Assembly (NCBI GenBank): GCA_035340715.1
Contig: DAOQTX010000022.1
Location: forward strand, 1-40,886
Direction: 5' to 3'
Origin: DAOQTX01 sp035340715
Lineage (GTDB): Bacteria > Bacteroidota > Bacteroidia > AKYH767-A > OLB10
DNA: 40,886 bases
The notes below the pieces were generated by a model. It ran no database searches and had not been told where the DNA came from. It was given only the letters and a program-made list of their open reading frames with translations. This document shows, piece by piece, positions 1 through 8,606 of this stretch. Both the position numbers and the translations under genes were made by a program. How positions within the stretch are numbered: position 1 is the first letter of the stretch; every line of letters starts with the position of its first letter.

Positions 1-426
1 AGCCAATTACCCGTTGACCGCAAAAAAGCCTTGACCCAATTACGCAAAACAATTAAAGCCAATATCCCGGATGGCTTTAAAGAAACAATGAATTATGGAA
101 TGATTGGGTATGTGGTTCCGCACAGTATATATCCAGCCGGGTATCATTGTACTCCAGAGTTGCCATTGCCTTTTATGAGCATCGCTTCACAGAAAAATTT
201 TGTTGCATTGTATCACATGGGTATTTATGCCAATCCCGAACTATTAAAATGGTTTGTTGATGAATACAAGAAGAATGTAAAATCAAAATTGGATATGGGC
301 AAAAGTTGTATTCGATTTAAGAAACCAGAAGAGATACCATTTGATTTAATAGCGAAGCTGTGTAAAAAGATGAGTGTAAAGCAATGGATTGATTTGTATG
401 AAAAGAATTACAAACAAAAAGCATAA
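1..426 (+). CDS. DUF1801 domain protein, 5'-truncated by window
   Basis: The reading frame is open from base 1 (it begins S-Q-L-P-V-D-R-K-K-A), so the true start lies outside the window; the TTG at 31 is only an internal codon. The visible 141 residues match the DUF1801 (YdhG-like, frataxin-like fold) family: an N-terminal helix of the form 'LP.DRKKAL..LRK.I', then 'ETMNYGMIGY', a P-rich turn, 'NFVALYHMGIY', 'DMGKSCIRFKK.EEIP' and a C-terminal 'WIDLYEKNY' helix. Some relatives are described as intracellular iron chaperones, but the function here is unproven. It converges on the TonB-domain gene, with 12 bp between the two stop codons. Confidence 0.8.
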   Translation, partial: SQLPVDRKKALTQLRKTIKANIPDGFKETMNYGMIGYVVPHSIYPAGYHCTPELPLPFMSIASQKNFVALYHMGIYANPELLKWFVDEYKKNVKSKLDMGKSCIRFKKPEEIPFDLIAKLCKKMSVKQWIDLYEKNYKQKA

Positions 427-438
427 CCTTTATTGACT

Positions 439-882
439 TTAGCTCTTTCTTTCAATCTTTATCGTATAAACTACAGGATTTGTTGAAGGCGCTTGACTGC
501 TAGATGCAGAGGGTTGAAAATTTATTTTGATCTCCACAGGCTGCTCTAAGGTCGTGCTCTTTAATGCGAAATTAATATTGATGTTTTTGTGGTAGGTAAC
601 CCGTAGACCGCTTTTTCTTTTTACCGGATTAAATTTCATCAGTTTTACCAAACGCAATGCTTCATCATCACATCCATCGGGCACACTTTTAATCACATGG
701 GCGGCTATCACTTTTCCCACTGCATTTATATCCGCTTTTACCACTACGGTTCCTTCTGTTTTATTTTGCAAAGCTTTTTCAGGATATCGCAAATGCTCGA
801 TAATAAATTTTCGTAAGGACTCATTTCCTCCAGGGTAGGTAATAGGCTCTATAAAACTTTCAGGCTTACGTGATTTCTTCAT
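439..882 (-). CDS. TonB C-terminal domain protein
   Basis: 147 aa. Residues about 15-110 form a TonB C-terminal fold: 'YPGGNESLRKFIIEHLRYPEKA', then 'GTVVVKADINAVGKV' and 'CDDEALRLVKLMKFNPVKR' (quoted in short pieces), the usual pattern of Bacteroidota energy-transducer TonB proteins. No transmembrane helix or signal peptide is visible at the N-terminus, so this is either a cytoplasmic stand-alone domain or a degenerate transducer, not a full TonB. The last 30 residues are rich in S, Q, P and T and look disordered. The start ATG at 880-882 is supported by a -33/-7 promoter 42-71 bp upstream. It is divergent from the glutathione peroxidase gene. Confidence 0.75.
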   Translation of the reverse strand: MKKSRKPESFIEPITYPGGNESLRKFIIEHLRYPEKALQNKTEGTVVVKADINAVGKVIAAHVIKSVPDGCDDEALRLVKLMKFNPVKRKSGLRVTYHKNININFALKSTTLEQPVEIKINFQPSASSSQAPSTNPVVYTIKIERKS

Positions 883-923
883 GGATCAATAGCGCTGTTA
901 ATATAAATCTTTATGTATCTAAA

Positions 924-953
924 CAAATTTAAATACATTGTGTTCATAAGCAA
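924..953 (-). promoter_or_regulatory. Bacteroidota-type promoter for the TonB-domain gene
   Basis: On the minus strand TTG (953-951) is followed after 19 bp by TAAATTTG (931-924), which fits the Bacteroidota -33/-7 pattern TTG...TAnnTTTG. The predicted 5' leader is about 35 nt. Confidence 0.55.
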
Positions 954-971
954 ATTACAAAACTTGTTTAA

Positions 972-1550
972 ATGAAAATGATAAATAAAAAAAGGATTCT
1001 TACATCCCTGGCTTTTTTACTCGGATCTTTTTCTGCAAAATCTCAAATAATAAACACAAATATGATCTCTCCTAAAACTTCCATTTTCAATATTCAATAC
1101 ACCGATATTCATGGTGAACAAAAAGATCTCTCTGAGTATAGAGGAAAGAAATTAATGATCGTAAATGTGGCTTCAGAGTGTGGTTATACCTATCAATATA
1201 AAAATTTGCAAAAATTGTCAGAAAGTAGGGAAGATATAGTCATCATTGGTTTTCCCAGCAATCAGTTTGGTGAACAAGAGCCTGGTGATAATACCCAAAT
1301 CCAAAATTTTTGTTCGAGTAAGTATCAAGTAAGTTTCCCAATGGGATCGAAAACGGAAGTGAAGGGAAAAGGAAAGTCTAATTTATATGCTTGGCTCACC
1401 GAATCGGACAAGAATGGATGGAATACGCAAGAACCGAATTGGAATTTTAATAAATACATCATTAGCGAAGATGGAACTTTGTTGGGTTGGTTTCCTTCAA
1501 AAATTGAACCCGATAATGAGCAAATGTTGAAACTGCTCGACCAAAAGTAA
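972..1550 (+). CDS. glutathione peroxidase family protein (exported)
   Basis: 192 aa thioredoxin-fold peroxidase that reduces hydroperoxides, usually with thioredoxin as donor in bacteria. Residues 1-24 are a signal peptide (basic N-terminus, hydrophobic 'LTSLAFLLGSFSA', cleavage near SAKSQ), so the enzyme acts in the periplasm. The peroxidatic Cys is C70 in 'NVASECGYTYQY' (Cys rather than Sec); the family Gln/Trp tetrad elements appear as 'GFPSNQFGEQEPG' and 'PNWNFNKY'. The length is slightly above the usual 160-185 aa because of the leader. It is followed after 53 bp by the DUF5522 gene and then hutU. Confidence 0.92.
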   Translation: MKMINKKRILTSLAFLLGSFSAKSQIINTNMISPKTSIFNIQYTDIHGEQKDLSEYRGKKLMIVNVASECGYTYQYKNLQKLSESREDIVIIGFPSNQFGEQEPGDNTQIQNFCSSKYQVSFPMGSKTEVKGKGKSNLYAWLTESDKNGWNTQEPNWNFNKYIISEDGTLLGWFPSKIEPDNEQMLKLLDQK

Positions 1551-1603
1551 GAGCTGTAATTTCTTCAATAGATTTTTTCTCATATTATCACGATCTTTAT
1601 CGC

Positions 1604-1783
1604 ATGGCTTTTACCGACAAGTTTGATAAAGAGGATTATTATCTTAGTCCTGAAGGCTATGTGGTTTTTACAGAAAAATATCACTTAAAAAGAGGTTATT
1701 GCTGCCAAAGCAATTGCCGTCACTGTCCGTACAAAAGCAGAAACAACAATGTGAATTCAAAAAACAACGATCAGAAAGAATGA
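1604..1783 (+). CDS. DUF5522 small cysteine-rich protein
   Basis: 59-aa protein. It matches the Bacteroidota DUF5522 family: 'KEDYYLSPEGYVVFTEKYH' followed by 'LKRGYCCQSNCRHCPY'. The CCx3CxxCP cluster looks like a metal (zinc or Fe-S) ligand set; that is inference. The start chosen is ATG 1604, although the frame stays open further upstream to the end of the peroxidase gene. Its TGA stop (1781-1783) overlaps the ATG of urocanate hydratase (1780-1782) as ATGA, which suggests translational coupling. Function unknown. Confidence 0.8.
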   Translation: MAFTDKFDKEDYYLSPEGYVVFTEKYHLKRGYCCQSNCRHCPYKSRNNNVNSKNNDQKE

Positions 1784-3459
1784 AAATAGTAAATGAAACT
1801 CAATTGGATGTATTAAAACATAAAACACCTACCGGCATCAAGCTCTCATGTAAAGGGTGGATTCAGGAGGCCGCACTTCGAATGCTTCACAACAATTTGG
1901 ATCCAGAAGTGGCAGAAAGGCCGGAAGATTTGATTGTTTATGGCGGAACAGGTAAAGCAGCTCGTAATGTTGAATCCTTTGAACTTATCGTTAAAGCACT
2001 CAAAGATTTAAATGAGGATGAAACACTCTTGATCCAAAGCGGCAAACCGGTTGGAATACTACCAACCCATAAAGATGCTCCGCGGGTAATCATTTCTAAT
2101 TCTATGTTGGTTCCTCATTGGGCCAATTGGGATGAGTTTAGAAAATTGGAAGCGCAAGGACTGACCATGTACGGACAAATGACAGCCGGCTCATGGATCT
2201 ACATAGGCTCGCAAGGAATTGTGCAAGGAACATATGAAACTTTTGCCGAAGTGGCGCGGCAACATTTCGGAGGCTCGTTAAGAAATACTTTAAACGTTAC
2301 AGCCGGATTAGGAGGAATGGGCGGAGCACAACCCTTGGCCGTTACCATGAATGAAGGAACTTGTTTGGCTGCAGAAATGGAAGAGTGGCGCGCAAAGAAG
2401 AGAATAGAAACCCGATATCTCGATCATCTGTATCACAATTTGGATGAAGCGATCGACAAAGCAATAGAAGCAAAGACTAATGGTGAAGCGATTTCCATTG
2501 CTTATATAGGAAATGCGGTTGATTTATTAGCTCGTTTGCTTGAACGCAATGTTATACCGGATACTCTTACCGATCAAACATCTGCTCACGATGAATTGAT
2601 TGGATATTTTCCTGCCGATTTATCAGTGGAACAAGCTCAGGTGCTTAGGAATGAAAATCCTGATGAATACAAAAAGCGGAGCAAGCAAACGATGGTTCGA
2701 CATGTAGAGTTAATGATTCAACTTCAAAAATCAGGAGCGATCACTTTTGATTATGGAAATAATTTAAGAGGACAAGCTTTTGCAATGGGATTGAAAAATG
2801 CATTTGATTTTCCGGGATTTGTTCCGGCATACATACGCCCGTTATTTTGCGAAGGAAAAGGTCCGTTCAGATGGGCGGCACTCAGTGGCGATCCGGAAGA
2901 TATTTACACAACAGATGAAACCATTTTAAAACTGTTCCCACAAGACAAAGCTTTGGAACGATGGATACGAATGGCTCGTGAGCGAATTGCATTTCAAGGA
3001 TTGCCGGCTCGTATTTGTTGGCTGGGACAGGGCGATAGAGAAAAAGCAGGAATAGCTTTCAATCAATTGGTAAAAGAAGGAAAAGTTAAGGCACCCATTG
3101 TTATTGGAAGAGATCATTTGGATACCGGTTCAGTTGCTTCACCTAATAGGGAAACAGAAGCAATGAAAGACGGCAGCGATGCCATTGCCGATTGGCCCAT
3201 CCTCAATGCTCTGATCAATACCGCAGGAGGAGCTTCATGGGTATCGGTTCATCATGGAGGAGGAGTTGGAATAGGATATTCGATTCATGCCGGTATGGTG
3301 ATAGTTGCCGATGGTACAAATGAAGCGGAGGTGAGATTGAAAAGAGTTCTAAATAATGATCCTGCTATGGGCGTTATTCGTCATGCCGATGCAGGATATG
3401 ATATTGCACTAGATACTGCTCGAAAGCATAGACTGAACATTAAAGACCGTTTAAAATAA
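1780..3459 (+). CDS. hutU: urocanate hydratase
   Basis: 559 aa, the usual family length (about 555). The enzyme converts urocanate to imidazolone propionate in histidine degradation, using tightly bound NAD+ as an electrophile, in the cytosol. Visible family signatures are 'DLIVYGGTGKAARN', 'YGQMTAGSWIYIGSQG', 'LNVTAGLGGMGGAQPLA' and the active-site segment 'LPARICWLGQGDR' with Cys413, plus 'GGASWVSVHHGGGVGIG'. A longer reading from TTG 1699 is rejected because it would run through most of the DUF5522 gene and adds residues outside the family. No other hut gene (hutH, hutI, hutG) lies within the window, so the pathway must be completed elsewhere. Confidence 0.97.
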   Translation: MKIVNETQLDVLKHKTPTGIKLSCKGWIQEAALRMLHNNLDPEVAERPEDLIVYGGTGKAARNVESFELIVKALKDLNEDETLLIQSGKPVGILPTHKDAPRVIISNSMLVPHWANWDEFRKLEAQGLTMYGQMTAGSWIYIGSQGIVQGTYETFAEVARQHFGGSLRNTLNVTAGLGGMGGAQPLAVTMNEGTCLAAEMEEWRAKKRIETRYLDHLYHNLDEAIDKAIEAKTNGEAISIAYIGNAVDLLARLLERNVIPDTLTDQTSAHDELIGYFPADLSVEQAQVLRNENPDEYKKRSKQTMVRHVELMIQLQKSGAITFDYGNNLRGQAFAMGLKNAFDFPGFVPAYIRPLFCEGKGPFRWAALSGDPEDIYTTDETILKLFPQDKALERWIRMARERIAFQGLPARICWLGQGDREKAGIAFNQLVKEGKVKAPIVIGRDHLDTGSVASPNRETEAMKDGSDAIADWPILNALINTAGGASWVSVHHGGGVGIGYSIHAGMVIVADGTNEAEVRLKRVLNNDPAMGVIRHADAGYDIALDTARKHRLNIKDRLK

Positions 3460-3463
3460 AACA

Positions 3464-3856
3464 ATGAATAAATTGCTTAAATATGGTTTATTAGTAATGA
3501 TCATACTCGGCTTGAGTTCTTGTGCCGAAGAGGATAATCCGGTTCCTTCTGCTGATGATCGCGATAAATTAGTAGGTACATGGACTTGTAAAGAAACAGT
3601 TACCGGTGGGCCCATCACTTTTTTCGAAGTTAATTTTCAAAAGCAAGGTTCTATTGACACAATGGTGATGAAAAACTTTAATAATTTAGGAAATACTACC
3701 AGTACACTTTGTGTGGTGATAGGAAATTCAATTACGATACCATTTCAAAATGTAACTTTAGTGAGTTTGCAAGGCTCAGGAACTTACAGTGGGGGAGTTG
3801 TAAATATGACCTATACGGCAGATAGCGACCAAATATCAGCTCAGTTCAATCGATAA
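3464..3856 (+). CDS. small lipoprotein, lipocalin-like
   Basis: 130 aa. The N-terminus is a lipoprotein signal peptide with lipobox 'LGLSSC' (Cys about residue 20), so the mature protein should be anchored in a membrane. The body starts with 'DKLVGTWTCKETV', the opening of lipocalin-like/DUF domains common in Bacteroidota lipoproteins, followed by beta-rich sequence. It begins 4 bp after hutU and may be co-transcribed. Its stop lies 2 bp from the convergent psd stop. Specific ligand and function unknown. Confidence 0.75.
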   Translation: MNKLLKYGLLVMIILGLSSCAEEDNPVPSADDRDKLVGTWTCKETVTGGPITFFEVNFQKQGSIDTMVMKNFNNLGNTTSTLCVVIGNSITIPFQNVTLVSLQGSGTYSGGVVNMTYTADSDQISAQFNR

Positions 3857-3858
3857 TT

Positions 3859-4518
3859 TTAGTTAGGCATTCGCGCTATTACAGTAACGCCACCTTTGGT
3901 TTTTTCACCATTGCTTACATTAATCTGAGCATCTAATGGCAACATTAAATCGACTCTCGAACCGAATTTAATAAAACCCAATTGAGCACCTTGTTTTACT
4001 TTATCTCCTTCGTGTGGATAATAAACAATTCTACGGGCAACTGTTCCGGCAATCTGTCTAACTAATACGCTGTATCTTTCTTTTTGAATTACAATACTGG
4101 TACGTTCATTTTCGGTAGAGGACTTCGGATGCCAGGCCACTAAGTATTTCCCCATATGATATTTTAAGTAGGCAATGCGACCACTGATCGGATACCAATT
4201 GATATGTACATTTAATGGAGACATAAAAATGGAAACTTGCAATCGCTTTTCTTTATAGAATTCGTTTTCAATTACTTTTTCAATTACGACTACCTTCCCG
4301 TCACAAGGAGCTATAATTGCATTGTCATCGCGGGTAATGTTTCTTTTGGGATATCTAAAAAACTGAACAATAAGAAATAACATCACAGTGGTCAATGTTA
4401 AACTGATAATGATGGACCAGCCGACATTCGGAAAACTTAAAAAAACGATTGCATTCACTAAAAACCAAATCACAAATGCAATGGCGATTATCTTAAAACC
4501 TTCTTTATGTATTGTCAT
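3859..4518 (-). CDS. psd: phosphatidylserine decarboxylase family protein
   Basis: 219 aa, the short (type II-like) form of the decarboxylase that makes phosphatidylethanolamine from phosphatidylserine at the inner membrane. Two hydrophobic helices lie at residues about 10-55. The 'DDNAIIAPCDGKVV' and 'VSIFMSPLNVHINWYPISG' blocks are family signatures. Near the C-terminus 'FIKFGSRVDLMLP' carries the Gly-Ser pair at which the proenzyme cleaves itself to form the pyruvoyl cofactor. It lies 6 bp downstream of the dehydrogenase gene, likely in one transcript. No phosphatidylserine synthase gene is adjacent in this window. Confidence 0.93.
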   Translation of the reverse strand: MTIHKEGFKIIAIAFVIWFLVNAIVFLSFPNVGWSIIISLTLTTVMLFLIVQFFRYPKRNITRDDNAIIAPCDGKVVVIEKVIENEFYKEKRLQVSIFMSPLNVHINWYPISGRIAYLKYHMGKYLVAWHPKSSTENERTSIVIQKERYSVLVRQIAGTVARRIVYYPHEGDKVKQGAQLGFIKFGSRVDLMLPLDAQINVSNGEKTKGGVTVIARMPN

Positions 4519-4524
4519 ATACTT

Positions 4525-5811
4525 TTAAAATCCTTTGCGCATTCTAATGGCCCCGGCTACTCGCTTAAGAGCAAAAATATACGCGGCAATTCGCAATGGT
4601 ACTTTATATTCTTTTGAAGTATTCCACACATTTTTAAACGCATCTTTCATCCAGCGATCGGCTCTTTTATTTACTTCTTCTTCGCTGTAATAATAACCGG
4701 TGCGATTTTGTACCCATTCAAAATAACTTACCGTAACTCCACCACCATTGGCTAAAATATCAGGCACAATTACAATTCCTTTTTCATTCAAAATTTCATC
4801 TGCCTTGGTTGTAGTTGGACCATTAGCACCTTCTACAATCAGTTTTGCTTTTATGTGCGAAGCATTGGAAGCAGCTCTGATTTGATTTTCCATAGCACAA
4901 GGAGCCAAAACATCTGTTTTCAAAACCAACAATTCATCATTGGTAATTTTTGTACCTCCTTTAAATCCATCAAGTGTTCCATTCTTCTCTCTGTATTCTG
5001 TTGCCTTGGCAATATCCAATCCTTTTGCATTGTAATAGGCTCCGGTATGATCACTTATCGCAATAATTTTTAATCCTTGTTCATTTAAATGTTTGGCAGT
5101 TATAGAACCAACATTGCCGAATCCCTGTACTGCTGCTGTGCATTTTGATGGATCCATTTTTAATTTTGACATGGCCGATAAAGCGCTGGTCATAACACCA
5201 CGACCGGTTGCTTCGACTCTTCCTAATGAACCGCCTAACATTAAAGGCTTTCCGGTAACAACACCTGGAGTGAACCCTTTATTTATTTTTGAAAATTCAT
5301 CTACAATCCAAGCCATTTCTCTAGGTCCGGTATTGACATCCGGTGCAGGTATATCCTTGTCTACGCCAAATACATCTGCCATAGCAACGGTATAGGCTCT
5401 GGTGAGTCTTTCAATTTCAGAAGCAGACATTTTTAAGGGGTCGCACGTAATGCCTCCCTTGGCTCCACCATAAGGTATATTGGCAATAGCGCATTTCCAT
5501 GTCATCCATGCTGCCAAAGCTTTTACTTCATCTTCGTTCACCTCGGGTGCAAAGCGTATTCCTCCTTTCGAAGGGCCTAAAGCAGTATTGTGGACTACTC
5601 TAAAGCCTTCAAAAACTTTAACACTACCATTATCCATTCGGATAGGGAGCGAAACGTGTATTTGCTTGGCAGGCTTTTTTAAGATTTCATATATATCATC
5701 GTCCAAATCAATGATGTCGGCAGCAACATCAAATCGTTGGATCATCAATTCAAAAGGGTTGGTGGTTTCTTTGCTCGATTTAGCAGAAGACTTCTTTTGT
5801 GCAGTACTCAT
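4525..5811 (-). CDS. gdhA: Glu/Leu/Phe/Val dehydrogenase (glutamate dehydrogenase type)
   Basis: 428 aa, the usual length for hexameric glutamate dehydrogenases. It catalyses reversible oxidative deamination of glutamate to 2-oxoglutarate and ammonia. Signatures: 'GPSKGGIRFAPEV', the catalytic lysine region 'ANIPYGGAKGGI', 'PAPDVNTGPREMAWI', and the Rossmann motif 'AAVQGFGNVGS'. I use ATG at 5811; a TTG just upstream would add one Met. A promoter with TTG-N17-TATATTTG lies about 50 bp upstream. The co-directional psd follows. Cofactor (NAD or NADP) cannot be read with confidence. Confidence 0.93.
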   Translation of the reverse strand: MSTAQKKSSAKSSKETTNPFELMIQRFDVAADIIDLDDDIYEILKKPAKQIHVSLPIRMDNGSVKVFEGFRVVHNTALGPSKGGIRFAPEVNEDEVKALAAWMTWKCAIANIPYGGAKGGITCDPLKMSASEIERLTRAYTVAMADVFGVDKDIPAPDVNTGPREMAWIVDEFSKINKGFTPGVVTGKPLMLGGSLGRVEATGRGVMTSALSAMSKLKMDPSKCTAAVQGFGNVGSITAKHLNEQGLKIIAISDHTGAYYNAKGLDIAKATEYREKNGTLDGFKGGTKITNDELLVLKTDVLAPCAMENQIRAASNASHIKAKLIVEGANGPTTTKADEILNEKGIVIVPDILANGGGVTVSYFEWVQNRTGYYYSEEEVNKRADRWMKDAFKNVWNTSKEYKVPLRIAAYIFALKRVAGAIRMRKGF

Positions 5812-5860
5812 CAAATATTAAATAGAGTTTGCGAAATTATGAATATTTAACGGCAGGAAG

Positions 5861-5888
5861 CAAATATATTATGAGTTGATTTGGTCAA
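5861..5888 (-). promoter_or_regulatory. Bacteroidota-type promoter for gdhA-psd
   Basis: Minus-strand TTG (5888-5886), 17 bp, then TATATTTG (5868-5861), matching TTG...TAnnTTTG. The predicted leader is about 43 nt before the gdhA ATG. Confidence 0.55.
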
Positions 5889-5940
5889 AAAATGGACTTT
5901 GCTGTATTTTTTATATTTTAGAATGAATTATTGACAGATT

Positions 5941-8382
5941 ATGAAACGATTTAAAGTGCTCTTTACCTTTCTTTTGTTTGCATTTAATAGCTCATTTGCT
6001 CAGCACCAAAATGTATTTGATCCCGGATATTCTTTCTACTCTATGTGTCAGGCTACCAAAAGTAAAATGAGCGCTAATGCGTTTAGCCCCAATCTTCAGT
6101 CCTATGCCGATACTTTGCATGTGCATCATTACGATCTGAATATCGATAGTATTAATTTTAGTGCTAAAAGCATTCAGGCCAGGGCTACGCTTACTTTAGT
6201 TAACTTAATCAACAATCCTGCATTATTTAAATTGGATCTTGAAAGTTTGGTAGTGGATTCAGTGATTAATGAAAGTAATGCCATGCCCATGTTGTTTTCT
6301 CAAAGTGGCGTTAAACTAAATATTACAGCTCCCAATCCTTTGATGGCTTTAGACACTACCATATTGAGTATATATTATCATGGCCAACCGATGAAAGATG
6401 TGAGCGGATGGGGTGGTTTTTACTTTAGTGGAAGCTTTGCTTTTAATCTCGGTGTAGGCTTTCAAGCAAATCCTCATAATTTTGGTCGATCGTGGTTTCC
6501 TTGTATAGATGTATTTGATGACAGGTCTTTGTATGATTTTAAAATCAATACGCTTCAATCGCAAAAAGCATTTTGTAATGGAGTGTTGCAAAGTCAGGAT
6601 ACACTTGCCAATGGTATGATACAATGGCATTGGAAAATGAACCAAACGATACCAACCTATTTGGCCAGCATTTCTGTAGGGCCTTACTATACACTCGAAC
6701 AATCTTTTAACGGAATTCCAACACAACATGCTTGTCAAATATTAGACACCGCCAATACAAAAAATACTTTTGTTAATCTTCAGCAAGCAGTAGATGTTTT
6801 TACCGATTATTATGGCCCATATATGTGGGACAAAATCGGGTTTGTTCAAGTGCCCTTTAATCAGGGAGCAATGGAACATGCCACCAGTATTCATATCGGC
6901 AAAAGTTTTATTAATGGATTGTTGACCTATGAAACTTTATGGGCGCATGAATTGGCCCATATGTGGTGGGGCGATTTGGTTACCTGTTTAACAGCAGAAG
7001 ATATGTGGTTGAACGAAGGATGGGCTTCATTCAGCGAAGCGCTCTTCACCGAAAAAGTGTATGGAAAAGCTGCGTATAAAAATTGGATTAGAAACAATCA
7101 TCGACAAGTAATTCAGTTTGCGCATACACCGGCACGAGATGGATCTTATTTTCCGCTCAACAATATTCCGCATGCCTACACTTATGGAACAACAGTGTAT
7201 AACAAAGGAGCCGATATTGGGCATACATTACGTAATTATTTAGGCGACTCCTTGTTTAAAACAGGAGTAAAAGACTACATGAATAATTTACAATTTGCTA
7301 ATGCGTCATCTTCAACCTTTAGAGATGAACTCAGCACATCGACCGGAGTGGATATGACTCGCTTCTTTAGCGATTGGGTTGAAACCGGTGGCTTCCCGCA
7401 TTTTTCCATCGACTCGGTAGTATATTTTCCTGGAGGACTCGATCATTATTTTGTTTATACCCGACAAAGAAGTGTTGGTAACAATCATCTGTATTCGATG
7501 CCGGTGGATATTACGTTCAGAAGCAAGACCAACGATACCACTGTGAGCATCGTCATTGATTCGCTTACGAATGTATTTCATATACCTCTTATTTTTGTAG
7601 CCGATTGGTACACCTTAGACCGCGATGAAAAAATTAGTGATGCGATAACCGAAAACGAAATTACCGTTAGTGCATCAGGAAACTACGCCATGACCAATGC
7701 AATAGCAAGCTTGGCTGTTACGAATGCCGGTATTGATTCTTCTACCATTCGGATAGAACACAATTGGGTGGCGCCCGATCCTTTCAAAGGATTTAATTAT
7801 GGCATCCGATTATCAAATTATAGATATTGGAAAGTAGATGGAATGTTTGATGTAAATTTTCATGCCCGATGCACGCTAAATTATAATGGTACATTGTCCT
7901 CTTCGAGTGGTTATCTCGATAATACATTGATTACTGCAAGCGAAGATTCTTTGGTTTTGCTGTATCGTGCCAATGTTTCGGAAGATTGGAGGTTTTTAAA
8001 TGGAATTACTCGATTGAGTGGACCTTCATTAGTAGATAAAATCGGATCATTTGTTATTGATACTTTAGTCAAAGGTGAATACGCACTGGGCTATTATGAT
8101 TATACAGTAATGAATGTTCAAGATATAAACTTGCAATCAATACAATTTGACATATATCCAAATCCAGCCCAAGATGTAATTGAACTAGCGCTTTCAACTA
8201 ATTCTATCAATAATCAAAATATTGAGCTAATCGACCTACAAGGTAAACTCATTTCGAGATACCAATTATTACCTGAATCATCTACAAAAAAGATAAAGAT
8301 CAAATCACTTAAGAAAGGTGTTTATTTTATCAGAATTTCTGATGAGAAAAATTGGGGAGTAAGGAGCTTTGTAAAGCTATAG
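5941..8382 (+). CDS. M1 family metallopeptidase with T9SS sorting domain
   Basis: 813 aa secreted zinc aminopeptidase. Residues 1-20 are a signal peptide (ends 'NSSFAQ'). The gluzincin motif is HELAH at 336-340 with the third zinc ligand E359 in 'WLNEGWASF'; the substrate-recognition motif 'GAMEHATS' (equivalent of GAMEN) precedes it. An extended beta-rich region follows the catalytic domain. The last about 75 residues are a Por/T9SS type A sorting domain ('FDIYPNPAQDVIEL', 'LIDLQGKLIS', 'GVYFIRISD'), so the enzyme is probably exported across the outer membrane and released or surface-anchored. It stands alone, probably for external peptide use. Confidence 0.93.
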   Translation: MKRFKVLFTFLLFAFNSSFAQHQNVFDPGYSFYSMCQATKSKMSANAFSPNLQSYADTLHVHHYDLNIDSINFSAKSIQARATLTLVNLINNPALFKLDLESLVVDSVINESNAMPMLFSQSGVKLNITAPNPLMALDTTILSIYYHGQPMKDVSGWGGFYFSGSFAFNLGVGFQANPHNFGRSWFPCIDVFDDRSLYDFKINTLQSQKAFCNGVLQSQDTLANGMIQWHWKMNQTIPTYLASISVGPYYTLEQSFNGIPTQHACQILDTANTKNTFVNLQQAVDVFTDYYGPYMWDKIGFVQVPFNQGAMEHATSIHIGKSFINGLLTYETLWAHELAHMWWGDLVTCLTAEDMWLNEGWASFSEALFTEKVYGKAAYKNWIRNNHRQVIQFAHTPARDGSYFPLNNIPHAYTYGTTVYNKGADIGHTLRNYLGDSLFKTGVKDYMNNLQFANASSSTFRDELSTSTGVDMTRFFSDWVETGGFPHFSIDSVVYFPGGLDHYFVYTRQRSVGNNHLYSMPVDITFRSKTNDTTVSIVIDSLTNVFHIPLIFVADWYTLDRDEKISDAITENEITVSASGNYAMTNAIASLAVTNAGIDSSTIRIEHNWVAPDPFKGFNYGIRLSNYRYWKVDGMFDVNFHARCTLNYNGTLSSSSGYLDNTLITASEDSLVLLYRANVSEDWRFLNGITRLSGPSLVDKIGSFVIDTLVKGEYALGYYDYTVMNVQDINLQSIQFDIYPNPAQDVIELALSTNSINNQNIELIDLQGKLISRYQLLPESSTKKIKIKSLKKGVYFIRISDEKNWGVRSFVKL

Positions 8383-8524
8383 CATTGGATTAAAAAGTCC
8401 TTTTGCTAACTTATTCTATTTGGATTGTAACTTTTCAGGTATCCAATCCATCTTATTCATATAAATCGTAAAAATTTTATTCATTGGAAATCAACCACTT
8501 AATAAGATGTATTGAAAAAATATG

Positions 8525-8545
8525 GTACTATGTATTGCATAATAC
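8525..8545 (+). promoter_or_regulatory. candidate PadR-type operator (21-bp imperfect palindrome)
   Basis: Arms GTACTATG (8525-8532) and CATAATAC (8538-8545) match at 7 of 8 pairs around the spacer TATTG. The same spacer, the same length and the same position relative to the -7 box occur upstream of padR at 15450-15470, where the palindrome is perfect. Confidence 0.6.
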
Positions 8546-8566
8546 TATTAAATAGATATATCTTTG
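8535..8566 (+). promoter_or_regulatory. Bacteroidota-type promoter for the small secreted protein gene
   Basis: TTG (8535-8537, inside the palindrome) is followed after 21 bp by TATCTTTG (8559-8566). The same two boxes and 21-bp gap occur in front of padR. A repressor on the palindrome would cover the -33 region. Confidence 0.6.
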
Positions 8567-8606
8567 CAAAAGAAAATAATATGTATAACAACTCAATTGA
8601 TCAGAT

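Noticed and set aside
1699..1779. Extended N-terminus of urocanate hydratase
   Set aside because: These codons overlap the DUF5522 gene in another frame, and the family N-terminus begins near the ATG at 1780.
2926..3117. Antisense open frame within hutU, and similar frames opposite guaA, recA, gdhA, the M1 peptidase and mutL
   Set aside because: They are shadows of conserved genes on the other strand, with no start context or family resemblance.
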